Origin: Desulfosediminicola flagellatus
GTDB taxonomy: Bacteria > Desulfobacterota > Desulfobulbia > Desulfobulbales > Desulfocapsaceae
Direction of reading: 5' to 3'
DNA length: 64,000 bases
Assembly (NCBI RefSeq): GCF_005116655.2
Contig: NZ_CP050698.1
Location: forward strand, 4,115,501-4,179,500
Shown here: piece after piece, positions 8,320 to 15,739 of the stretch
Position numbering within the stretch: position 1 is the first letter of the stretch
How the letters are laid out: every line of letters starts with the position of its first letter
Notes under the pieces: model-generated
What the model was told of the DNA's origin: nothing
What the model saw: only the letters and a program-made list of their open reading frames with translations
Database searches by the model: none
Made by a program: the position numbers and the translations under genes

Positions 8320-10275
8320 TCAGACAAACAGGAGAAGCGCGATTATTGTCACAATGATATAGCCAATATACAGTTGGATATGGCCATGCTGTATCCAACG
8401 AAGCTTACTCAGCATGTAGACCATCGGTGTGACAATCCGATCAACCAAAGTTGTCTCGGCAATATCATCAACACGCGTTTCATAACCGGTCCTGCCGGGA
8501 AAGATCCTGTTGATACCTGAATACCTGGTCCTGATCTGAACAAAAGGCCTGAAAAAATCGACAATACTCATCGCATACGATGTGCCTGTATATTGCATAC
8601 GGACGGTCGGCTGGGTGAAACCACAACCCCAGGTCGGCCCGCGATCTATCTGCTTACGACGATAAAAGAGTTTCCGAAGCACTACGCTGAAAAGAACTAC
8701 TCCCATAAATACACGTGCTGCCAGTGCAAGGTTACCAGCGACTAATGCGACCTCTTCCGCCCCGACAGGGATAAGCACTTTGATACTCTTCAAACCCATG
8801 AAGACAACCTGAACAAATGGCTCAGGGAACATGCCTATAACAAGGCAGCCACAGGACAACACTATCATTGGCAGGGTAATGGTAGAACCTGACTCAACCA
8901 CACCTGCAGCTTCTGGAGATCGTGGCTCGCCAAGAAAAACAAGGCCCACGACCCGTGAAAAACATGAGACTGCAAGCCCGCCGATAAGTGCCAAAGAAAT
9001 AATCCCAAGCATGACGAACAGAAACGATGAACCATTCAGAGTAAGACCGTGAAATGCGCCGTAATAAATGAGAAATTCGCTGATAAAACCATTGAACGGA
9101 GGTAAACCTGAGATAGATACGGAACCTACCAGGAAGCTTTTTCCTGTAGTAGGCATACGTTTCAGAATACCACCCAGTTTATTGATATTCCCGGTACCCG
9201 TCTTCTGAAGAACTGCTCCTGCGCCTAAAAATAACAGGGTCTTAAAGAGAGAGTGATTGAGTACATGCAGAAGACTTCCGGCAAAACCAAAACTGGCCAT
9301 GACCATATCGCCTGAAGCAATACCGATCATGCCGATACCTGAACCGATCAGTATGATGCCTATATTTTCGACACTGCTATAGGCCAGTATTTTTTTAAAG
9401 TCAACCTTACCAAGAGCATAGACGACCCCAAGAACACCTGAAATCATACCTAAACTGAGGACAGCCTGACCAAACACAAGCTCTGTAACATCAAGAATGG
9501 TGTACAAACGAAGAATGCCGTAAATACCCATTTTGATCATTACTCCCGACATTACTCCCGAAATATGACTGGGAGCTGCCGGATGTGCATGAGGTAACCA
9601 CATGTGCAAAGGAAAAATACCTGCCTTTGAGCCGAAACCGACCATAGCAAGAAAAAATACAATTACCTTGATGTTGGCTGGCATCTCCGCAAATGAGGCA
9701 AAATCATATGATCCTGTATAGCTGTACGCCAGGGCCATTGCTGCGAAGATGAACATGGCACCGGATTGGGTAAAAATGAAATAGATATAGCCGGCTTTAC
9801 GGGTTGCTTCCTTTTTATATTCATGCATAACCAGAAAAAAGGAAGAGAGAGACATACACTCCCAGACAAGGGCAAAACTGACAATATTATCAGCGGTAGC
9901 CACCAGTACCATGGAGATTATAAGCAATGTGAAAAAGAAATTATTCACACCTATCCGTTTATAATGTGCAGGGTTCCTCATGTAGTGGAAGCTGTACAAT
10001 GCGGCAAGCGGACAAACCGCGAAAATGGGTATGAGAAAGAAGGCTGAAAGTGAATCCAGCGAAAAAGATAGTGTAAAAATCTGCAGCCATGATCTGGAAT
10101 ACGTAACGACCTCAGCACCTTGCAGAGGCCCAAAGATCGCGTATAATCCTATCATGCAGCCAGCGGCTGTGATAGCGATATAACCGGCTTTCATCAGGCT
10201 GAACAGTCGGCTGGTTACTAAAGCAAATAGTCCGCCGGCGAATAAAACAGTAAGTGAAAGTAAAAAGGTGTCCAT
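8320..10275 (-). CDS. ehrA: Ehr complex antiporter-like membrane subunit (HyfB/NuoL-type)
   Basis: First gene of the operon, 651 residues with about 16 hydrophobic segments. GSKAGIFPLHMWLPHAHPAAPS (about residue 215; the conserved lysine and HxxLPHAH turn) and KKILAYSSVENIGI (about 290) mark the Proton_antipo_M core. The extended C-terminus with CGFTQPTVRMQYT (about 570) is characteristic of HyfB/HycC relatives. The ATG at 10275 is preferred because GAGGAA lies about 6 bases upstream and the sequence then opens directly with a transmembrane helix; an earlier frame from 10338 adds a polar unconserved tail. Its promoter should lie in 10276-10524. Confidence 0.9.
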   Translation of the reverse strand: MDTFLLSLTVLFAGGLFALVTSRLFSLMKAGYIAITAAGCMIGLYAIFGPLQGAEVVTYSRSWLQIFTLSFSLDSLSAFFLIPIFAVCPLAALYSFHYMRNPAHYKRIGVNNFFFTLLIISMVLVATADNIVSFALVWECMSLSSFFLVMHEYKKEATRKAGYIYFIFTQSGAMFIFAAMALAYSYTGSYDFASFAEMPANIKVIVFFLAMVGFGSKAGIFPLHMWLPHAHPAAPSHISGVMSGVMIKMGIYGILRLYTILDVTELVFGQAVLSLGMISGVLGVVYALGKVDFKKILAYSSVENIGIILIGSGIGMIGIASGDMVMASFGFAGSLLHVLNHSLFKTLLFLGAGAVLQKTGTGNINKLGGILKRMPTTGKSFLVGSVSISGLPPFNGFISEFLIYYGAFHGLTLNGSSFLFVMLGIISLALIGGLAVSCFSRVVGLVFLGEPRSPEAAGVVESGSTITLPMIVLSCGCLVIGMFPEPFVQVVFMGLKSIKVLIPVGAEEVALVAGNLALAARVFMGVVLFSVVLRKLFYRRKQIDRGPTWGCGFTQPTVRMQYTGTSYAMSIVDFFRPFVQIRTRYSGINRIFPGRTGYETRVDDIAETTLVDRIVTPMVYMLSKLRWIQHGHIQLYIGYIIVTIIALLLFV

Positions 10276-10524
10276 CGTTCCTCGTATTAATAATTCGTGA
10301 ATCGCTATGGTGAATGTTGTGTTGCCTGTGCGGCCCATTGTGTCAGCATATTGGTATCATTTACCCTCCATGTTGTAATTTCTGAAAATGTCATAATCTC
10401 TATAAATTGCCTAAGATATTTAAAATACTATCGATGTCGTAGTAATGCGCATAGCTGTCCCGCTGCATGCAATGTGGCATACACAGGAAGTTCCAAAAAA
10501 AATCTTAACGGTGCTTAGATAAAA

Positions 10525-10791
10525 TTAGAGCGCTGGCTGATGGCAGTGTGCTTCTGCCTCAGTACATTCGCAGGTGAAGCCATACCAGTTTTCACCCTGA
10601 GTGGTTGTTGAGGGATCTTGAACACGCTTATACCCACCGGTACGCGCCATCATGAATTTCATCCAGCTTGAAGCCTCATCAGAAGAATTGAAGGGGCCAA
10701 CTACTGCTGTTGTGCTCACTCCTTCAAAATCGTTGAAGATATGTTGTTCTGTTTCTTCAGGGGCCTGAGTGATTCCGATAAGAACTGTCAT
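10525..10791 (-). CDS. Small protein of unknown family (tandem paralogue A)
   Basis: Unrecognised 88-residue soluble protein. It shares a pattern with the next gene: an N-terminal beta-strand IGITQ.PEE, then VGPF, a D.A..W segment of helix, and WYGFT near the C-terminus. A C/H-rich tail CECTEAEAHCHQ is specific to this copy and could bind a metal. The ATG at 10791 (AAGGAAA upstream) aligns the start with the paralogue; a longer frame to 10872 adds an unconserved stretch. It lies 250 bases upstream of the ehr operon on the same strand, so co-expression is possible but not shown. Confidence 0.75.
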   Translation of the reverse strand: MTVLIGITQAPEETEQHIFNDFEGVSTTAVVGPFNSSDEASSWMKFMMARTGGYKRVQDPSTTTQGENWYGFTCECTEAEAHCHQPAL

Positions 10792-10904
10792 GATAGTTTC
10801 CTTGGGCAAAGATATGGTTAAACAGCTATATAGTCGTTTCAATTGCAAACAATATTGAAAAAAAAACGTCACACATAATGCGCATTAACCGCGCACCTAT
10901 TTAT

Positions 10905-11153
10905 TCAAATCGCATCAACACGCTCGTAGGTAAATCCGTACCAGATTGCCTCTTTTCCCGTTTGTAATTCAGGGATAACTTCTTCAAAATCTCCAATCAC
11001 ACTTTTCAGGTAAACTAACCAGTTAAGCGCATCCATCTTCGATAGAAATGGACCAACTTCTGTCAGTGACCCTGATTTGCCATGATGTAGAAAAATGAAT
11101 TCTTTGAGCTTTGTCGGTTCCTGAGTAATGCCGATGATAATTTTCACATTCAA
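10905..11153 (-). CDS. Small protein of unknown family (tandem paralogue B)
   Basis: Unrecognised 82-residue protein, paralogous to the product of 10525-10791: IIIGITQEP at the N-terminus, EVGPFLSK, DALNWLVYL and IWYGFTYE occur in the same order and spacing. The pattern of alternating strand and helix suggests a small alpha/beta (ferredoxin-like) fold. No transmembrane segment or signal peptide. The C-terminus lacks the Cys/His tail of its neighbour. Shared residues make it unlikely that either frame is a chance one. Confidence 0.75.
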   Translation of the reverse strand: MNVKIIIGITQEPTKLKEFIFLHHGKSGSLTEVGPFLSKMDALNWLVYLKSVIGDFEEVIPELQTGKEAIWYGFTYERVDAI

Positions 11154-11924
11154 CCTTTACAGACAGCAAGTTTTAAAGTGGAGCTTCCAGACATCTTGAG
11201 CAACATGCGTGCCATCACAGAGCGATTTTCGCTATCACCCTAATGTACCGACACATTCAACATATGACACAGGACACAGTAGAGGCCAATCCTCACATAT
11301 CTTAGGGATTTGACGTGTATAAACAGTGATTATCGGGATGAAGGGTCGAGAGCATGGGGCAGGATGCCCCGATCATGAGAAGGTCATTGGGAGTGCTAAA
11401 ACAGGTTGTCGAACATACTATTAAAAGAGCAATTATCCGGATAGATACCAGGCAGGCGGGTATACACGGGCTGGATGTATTCTCTGATGCCTGTTGTTAT
11501 AGTCGTATACGTTCAGGATTAGGAGGAAGATACTGCGGGGCATTTTACCCCATAGTGGCATAATGCCCCGAAAACGACAGGAATGATCATATAATTTGGC
11601 AGGCTTATCTCAACTTTGGCTTGAGAGTCGACATGTAGAGCAATCTTTTGGAAACTCAATAAATACTGCAAAAGTAACATTGCTATAGCCTATCTTATAC
11701 AGAATGTACTACGTGCACGCCGAGAATGAAAATGGTAGAATTTACACCTTACCCCTTTCTCCTGACACGTAATAGTTGAGGATCAGGGGTAATCAGAAAG
11801 AATTCAGGAGTTCAGCCTCCTATGTCGGTGACCGCCAAAGTTGAACAAGCCCTGGTGGAGTGACACGGAGCAGTGCTGAACGCCTTGTGTGCAATTTTTT
11901 TGTTTTTTTAGCAGTCGCCCAATA
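11154..11924. other. 771-bp intergenic region with GC-rich palindromes
   Basis: No supported gene. A 69-codon plus-strand frame (11354-11563) ends inside a palindrome and shows no domain. The region holds two related inverted repeats: GGGGCA-GGA-TGCCCC around 11356-11370, and CGGGGCATT / AATGCCCCG around 11535-11573. The segment 11820-11885 resembles one half of an attC site (GGCGTTCAGCAC with a partly self-complementary flank), but no clear partner box was found. Confidence 0.5.
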
Positions 11925-12200
11925 TCACATTCCTATATTAAACATAGAATCAAGGTCATGCTTTGAATACGCCTTAAATGCAAGCATTGTTTCAGTTTTA
12001 GTTATCGCATCAATGTGTGATAGTTTCTGCGTTACTAGGCTAGCCAAATCATCACTCGTCTTTACTCGTGCTATAGCAACAAGGTCATATTTGCCACTTA
12101 CTGAGTATACTTCAGATATCCCTTCAGTAGCTGCTAACTGCTCAGCAACATTGTTAATCTCTTTCCTCTCTATGTTCATTAAAATCAATGAAGTAACCAT
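11925..12200 (-). CDS. Stand-alone Lrp/AsnC ligand-binding (RAM) domain protein
   Basis: 91-residue protein equal to the C-terminal ligand-binding domain of Lrp/AsnC regulators (AsnC_trans_reg, RAM fold) without the helix-turn-helix. The beta-alpha-beta pattern with ATEGISEVYSVSGKYDLVA and the closing TETMLAFKAY is characteristic. Such proteins form dimers or octamers that bind amino acids; some act as partners of full-length Lrp proteins. AGAGGAAAATA precedes the ATG. It is the last of a run of minus-strand accessory genes. Confidence 0.85.
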   Translation of the reverse strand: MVTSLILMNIERKEINNVAEQLAATEGISEVYSVSGKYDLVAIARVKTSDDLASLVTQKLSHIDAITKTETMLAFKAYSKHDLDSMFNIGM

Positions 12201-12326
12201 TATTTTCCTCTGTAGTATTTTATGTTAGTAAGATATTCAGCCGATTATTAATGAGTTCGTTTCTGGCAAACGTTCGATTCATTGATCGACAAACTTCAAC
12301 TATTCCGTGTTGACAAGTTTCGGATC

Positions 12327-12902
12327 TTATTTTTTCATATATCCAATTTTGCTTAATTCATTGTGTTGTACTATTGGATATATATCGTCTTGTGTAAAGG
12401 GAATACCGTCTATTCCGGAGGAGAAGAGGTAATATTTTTGACCTTCATTGAACAACGTATAATAATATTTATTTTGGCTATTCAACTTAAGCCCTTTATT
12501 CATTGGGTCATAAATAAAAACGAATGATTGTATATCTGTTTTATCCTTAGGCTGGAGGTCTTCTAAAGTTTCTGGGTAGGAACCATTTTGTATTCTGTAA
12601 TACTCAATATGTTTTACAAGATCTGTTAATTGGCTTTCGGCCAACTGCTTACTGAGGTCATCAAAAACACCTCCGCGCTCAATAAAACCTTTGTAGAAAA
12701 GGCTTCCATACAGTAAAACTGTTAAGGCAATACCCATTGAACCAAGAGTTATGAGTTTCCATCCACCAATTTTTCTTTTGGTTATTCCAACGATTATTAC
12801 AATTACACCAAAAAGAACGCCGATCAACGGTATAAATGACAGTCCACCAAGTACATAGGGCAAACAACCGATTTTTTCTTTTTGACACTCTATTTCATTC
12901 AT
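12327..12902 (-). CDS. Membrane protein with pseudopilin (GspG)-like C-terminal domain
   Basis: 191-residue protein of uncertain function. Residues about 12-45 and 50-72 are hydrophobic (two or three helices, joined by KRKIGGWK). The C-terminal part, HIEYYRIQNGSYPETLEDL and FSSGIDGIPFTQDDI, matches the periplasmic part of type II secretion major pseudopilins and of the many proteins that borrow that domain. Here it lacks a prepilin peptidase site, so it is not itself a secretion pseudopilin. No secretion genes are near. Probable integron cassette gene, though no clear attC flanks it. Confidence 0.7.
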   Translation of the reverse strand: MNEIECQKEKIGCLPYVLGGLSFIPLIGVLFGVIVIIVGITKRKIGGWKLITLGSMGIALTVLLYGSLFYKGFIERGGVFDDLSKQLAESQLTDLVKHIEYYRIQNGSYPETLEDLQPKDKTDIQSFVFIYDPMNKGLKLNSQNKYYYTLFNEGQKYYLFSSGIDGIPFTQDDIYPIVQHNELSKIGYMKK

Positions 12903-12944
12903 TGCAATGACTCAGTAATTTACAAAATAGTGTTAAGCTAACTG

Positions 12945-12990
12945 GAACCATTTGGGCCTGTGCTCAACACTGAACTAATGTTTTTTTAAA
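12945..12990. repeat. Inverted repeat between two accessory genes
   Basis: On the minus strand AGTGTTGAGC pairs with GCTTAACACT (one wobble/mismatch) around a loop of about 23 bases, roughly 40-90 bases upstream of the 12902 start. It could be a terminator for the 13089-13841 gene or a degenerate attC; neither conserved GTTRRRY box is convincing. Confidence 0.4.
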
Positions 12991-13088
12991 AAAAACAATG
13001 CAGCTAGATAGTATTGAAAAATTTGACGTGTTAAAATAAATACATCCATAGTTTGATTAATTCAATATCTTTTCATATTTTACTACAA

Positions 13089-13841
13089 TCACAAATCAAA
13101 ATATTCCTCATAAAGTGATTTATACAAAGGTTCTTGTTTTAATTTTTTAAGTTCAGCAGAAAACGTATCAACAAATGTTCTTGATACATTATTTTTATTA
13201 AAAATAATGTATAATCCATCAGATTTTATAGGATTATCCTTGAGTGGTATAATTGTATTAACACCTGTTTTTTTGACAAGGTATAAGCCGTTTCCTAATT
13301 CTGCTGAAATAAAGTCAACACGGCCTGCATCCAGCTTTTTGAAGTTCTGTTCATCATTTGTAACTTCTTGATAATTTTTATGCTTTTTCACAAAACTCCA
13401 AAGCTCAGGTGTATAACTGTATCCTCGCACAAGACCGATTCTTCTCCCTAACAAATCATCAAGTGATTCGAATTTAAGTTCATCTTCTTCACGAACCCAC
13501 ATTACCCAGGGAGAATTAACAATGTGTTCAGCAGGGTAAAATGCGAATTCGGTTCTATCCTTTGTAAAGTTTGCTGAGAAAAGTGCATCAGCCTCACCCT
13601 TTTCAATCATTATTATGGCACGTTTCCACGGATACGCCTTAATGCTTCTAATCTTAACTTTCATTCTTTGAAAAACTGTTTCGATAACCTTGGTGCTGAA
13701 CCCGCTTACATGATTGTTTTCTATAATCTGATACGGAGGCCAAACATCACATATTATATCAATTTCTTTCAATTCTGCATTTGCATTTGACACAAACACA
13801 GAAAGAAAGATCATCAGCACTATCATTTTGATATAATACAC
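13089..13841 (-). CDS. Periplasmic amino-acid-type solute-binding protein (family 3)
   Basis: 250-residue exported protein. Residues 1-22 form a signal peptide ending SNANA. The rest matches SBP_bac_3 / transporter substrate-binding-domain proteins: ICDVWPPYQIIENNHVSGF at the start of lobe 1, MIEKGEADALFSANFTKDR, LVRGYSYTPELW, and LDAGRVDFISAE. No permease or ATPase gene lies beside it, so it may be an orphan sensor or binding protein; the divergent subgroup is common in marine Proteobacteria. The start lies 42 bases after the conserved end of an attC-like site (13883-13937), as expected for an integron cassette. Looks AT-richer than the chromosomal genes. Confidence 0.82.
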   Translation of the reverse strand: MYYIKMIVLMIFLSVFVSNANAELKEIDIICDVWPPYQIIENNHVSGFSTKVIETVFQRMKVKIRSIKAYPWKRAIIMIEKGEADALFSANFTKDRTEFAFYPAEHIVNSPWVMWVREEDELKFESLDDLLGRRIGLVRGYSYTPELWSFVKKHKNYQEVTNDEQNFKKLDAGRVDFISAELGNGLYLVKKTGVNTIIPLKDNPIKSDGLYIIFNKNNVSRTFVDTFSAELKKLKQEPLYKSLYEEYFDL

Positions 13842-13882
13842 TTTTATTCCTATATCGGTTTAAATGAAACAAAGAAAGCCAA

Positions 13883-13937
13883 ACGTAACATTCACTGGTC
13901 CCTGCTGTTTGTGAGTCCAGTGAAGACGCTGTTATTG
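13883..13937 (-). repeat. attC-like site A
   Basis: Read on the minus strand it runs from AATAAC through TTCACTGG, an 18-base middle, CCAGTGAA, to GTTACGT. The 8-bp arms pair perfectly, with an asymmetric extra GCGTC on one side, as in the extrahelical bases of attC. The GTTACGT end lies 42 bases upstream of the next gene's ATG. Confidence 0.7.
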
Positions 13938-14011
13938 GGTAGTTTTATTTTGGTGCACATACTGTAAACATAATCGGTCGATTAGCCCAGAGTAACCCCT
14001 GAGCCCTCACA

Positions 14012-14045
14012 GAACCGTACGTGAAACTCTCGCTCCATACGGCCC
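14012..14045 (-). ncRNA. Group II intron domain V relic
   Basis: On the minus strand a 34-nt unit begins GGGCCGTATG, passes GAGC-GAGA-GTTTC and ends CACGTACGGTTC. This reproduces domain V in length, lower stem, two-base bulge and GNRA tetraloop (GAGA). The catalytic AGC triad is GGC here (consensus starts GAGCCGTA), so splicing competence is doubtful. The next bases, TGTGAGGGCTCAGGGG, may be domain VI or intron 3' end. No reverse transcriptase is left in 14046-14229. It lies between the MAPEG gene and attC-like site A, in keeping with introns that target attC. Confidence 0.78.
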
Positions 14046-14229
14046 TTACTCTCCAACTACAGACGGATGCTCGCTTTTTCCTAATCGCTGATTAGCATGG
14101 CTCTTTACCATTGTAGCAGTAGTTGATTTCAAACCTGATTCGGTAACCCGAGTTCAATGAGCACTTCTTCATCTTTAACAACGTTTTCGTTGCTTACGTG
14201 AGCTCCACCGAGCCAGGCAAAACAGTGGA
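14046..14229. other. Possible intron-derived or cassette spacer DNA
   Basis: 184 bases between the MAPEG stop and the domain V relic. A palindrome CTAATCGCTGATTAG lies at 14092-14106. On the minus strand GAGAGTAAG leads straight into domain V, so this part may be the remnant of intron domain IV. No reverse-transcriptase motif was found in any frame. Confidence 0.4.
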
Positions 14230-14769
14230 TTAGCTCAACAGCATAAGCAGCTTATAAACGACCAATATGAAGAACAATAACACTGTTGGATAAAAAGTGA
14301 GTGAAAAACCAAAAGCTCTGGAAGGTGCTCCTTTTTGGTAGCCAAAATAAAATGCTATTCGACCTACTGCGAACAGCATTGAACATAAAGGCAAGACTGA
14401 CAACCAACCCATTGGCATTAAAAAACACCACATAGAATAAACACATACGGTGATTACAAGTTGTTCAAGAGTGTTTTGTAATACGCTTTGAAGTAGTGTG
14501 GCCTTGTTTGTCCCTTTAGTCAGAGCGCTACCATCAATATCTTCCGGGGTAAAAAAACGATGTTTGGCTAAACGACCAATTGATATTATGAGAAAAACTG
14601 TTGGAAGAATTAAGCTTATAGCCAATAAATTAAGTTTTGGCTCTATGCCACTCAACGTCTTCAGTGAAAATGGGTCAAATATGATTCCGTAAATTATCAC
14701 TGAAATTGTGACTAACAACCCAGCTATAATTCCTTTAAGTACACCACATTGTTTTTGAGACAAATTCAT
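14230..14769 (-). CDS. MAPEG-family membrane protein
   Basis: 179-residue protein with four hydrophobic helices (about residues 12-30, 45-62, 105-130, 150-175). The loop ending the second helix, RLAKHRFFTPEDIDGS, and the following LQNTLEQLVI match the membrane-associated eicosanoid/glutathione (MAPEG) signature. Bacterial members are mostly uncharacterised; some bind glutathione. The ATG at 14769 has GGAGAA about 4 bases upstream and is preferred to one at 14784. The attC-like end GTTATCT lies 27 bases before it. Confidence 0.82.
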   Translation of the reverse strand: MNLSQKQCGVLKGIIAGLLVTISVIIYGIIFDPFSLKTLSGIEPKLNLLAISLILPTVFLIISIGRLAKHRFFTPEDIDGSALTKGTNKATLLQSVLQNTLEQLVITVCVYSMWCFLMPMGWLSVLPLCSMLFAVGRIAFYFGYQKGAPSRAFGFSLTFYPTVLLFFILVVYKLLMLLS

Positions 14770-14795
14770 GCTTCTCCATATCAAGCTCGTATGAG

Positions 14796-14856
14796 AGATA
14801 ACCGGCGAACTTTAGCGAGTCCAGCGGAACGCAGTGTAGCGATGGTGTAACGTATG
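14796..14856 (-). repeat. attC-like site B
   Basis: Minus-strand reading starts near CGTTACACC and ends GCCGGTTATCT. The inner part CATCGCTACACTGCGT / GGACTCGCTAAAGTTCGCC closely matches the attC between cassettes 3 and 4 of the integron at 62470-62547. The conserved GTTATCT lies 27 bases before the MAPEG start codon. The left box is imperfect (no clear AAC). Confidence 0.65.
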
Positions 14857-14883
14857 GCTATGTAAATTTAATACATTGTGTTT

Positions 14884-15291
14884 CTATCTATTGTAGATAT
14901 ACATAATGCCTAACAAAACAGTAAAACTTAACCAAGATAGATACCTTTTCAACTTCTCATTTTTCTCTCTTTCATTATGCAAATCATATTTAAGTTGTTC
15001 ATTTTTAGAAAATCTATCAATAGCTGGAAATTCAACGCATACATTTTTTACTAATATTTTATCATTCTCTGGTTTATATTTTTCAAGTACATGAAATTCT
15101 CTATTCTCGACAGGGAAGCCGTATGGGGAATAATGAAACGTTGATATACCTCTGACACTGCTTTCTTGAGTTACCTTAAAGTCTATATCATCATCACTGA
15201 ATGTATGATTGCATACGAGACAGCTTTCATACCAGACAAAATTTTTCGATAAACATTTTTTACAATGAAAAGCAGGAGCAGTTATAGACAT
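14884..15291 (-). CDS. Zinc-ribbon protein with C-terminal membrane anchor
   Basis: 135-residue protein of unknown function. Residues 9-30 carry two CxxC pairs, CKKC and CLVC, which should bind one zinc. Residues about 95-115 are charged and helical (NEREKNEKLKR, possible short coiled coil), followed by a hydrophobic C-terminal helix (WLSFTVLLGIMYIY) that would anchor it in the membrane with the zinc ribbon in the cytoplasm. AATGGAGGTAGATT precedes the ATG and an attC-like GTTATGT end lies 29 bases upstream. AT-rich. Typical of an integron cassette gene of unknown role. Confidence 0.75.
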   Translation of the reverse strand: MSITAPAFHCKKCLSKNFVWYESCLVCNHTFSDDDIDFKVTQESSVRGISTFHYSPYGFPVENREFHVLEKYKPENDKILVKNVCVEFPAIDRFSKNEQLKYDLHNEREKNEKLKRYLSWLSFTVLLGIMYIYNR

Positions 15292-15319
15292 AATCTACCT
15301 CCATTAAACGATTTTCAGT

Positions 15320-15377
15320 ACATAACGTGGCTATCCAGCCGCCCGCCTTTTAGGATCGGCTGAATAGCCATCTTACC
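15320..15377 (-). repeat. attC-like site C
   Basis: The clearest palindrome of the cluster. On the minus strand TGGCTATTCAGCC pairs with GGCTGGATAGCCA around GATCCTAAAAGGCGGGC, and the right end is ACGTTATGT (GTTRRRY-like, with the same T at position 4 as the integron's GTTATGC). The two arms differ by a single-base asymmetry, as in genuine attC sites. It sits 16 bases after the stop of the broken DUF1214 fragment and 29 bases before the next ATG. Confidence 0.8.
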
Positions 15378-15392
15378 TTCTGATATAGCACG

Positions 15393-15690
15393 CTAATTTA
15401 CTTGGACGATATCATCTGGCTTCCACTCATCGTCTAAATACGGTTCCAGTGGATCATAGAGCCGAATGAAGTTAGACCGGCCCTCACCGGGTGATGGTCT
15501 TGATCCGATTATTATCTTTGCCCTCCGGCGCGTTCGGTGCAAACCAAACATCAATGGAACCATCCAGGTTTACATCGGGCTTATCGTAGGAACTGATGCC
15601 AGGCTTTGGCGTGGCCCAGAGGACAGCGGTGAGTTTTAGCGATTCAGTGTTTATGGTTTGGTTATGCTTAGTATTGCAGACTTTCCTAAT
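15393..15690 (-). pseudogene. DUF1214 C-terminal fragment with frameshift
   Basis: The minus strand encodes SSYDKPDVNLDGSIDVWFAP in one frame (ending at a TGA at 15484) and, after a frameshift near 15484-15495, PGEGR, FIRLYDPLEPYLDDEWKP and DDIVQVN, ending TAG at 15393. Together these reproduce the last 80 or so residues of DUF1254/DUF1214 proteins; the intact neighbour at 16515-18029 ends PGVGFFVYLRLYGPL then WRPGDPKLVK. The 5' part of the gene is missing: upstream lies the 3' end of the GNAT gene. Degraded remnant of a third family member in this small region. Confidence 0.8.
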
Positions 15691-15739
15691 GTCGCTTGCC
15701 CGAACGACTCCACCTAAAAGCCAGGCAGCATATCCCGTT

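Noticed and set aside
2996..10275. Calling the operon a formate hydrogenlyase or hydrogenase-4
   Set aside because: The Ni-Fe-binding cysteine pairs are absent and there are no maturation or formate dehydrogenase genes.
11354..11563. 69-codon plus-strand frame in the 11.2-11.9 kb gap
   Set aside because: Begins and ends within palindromes; no recognisable protein features.
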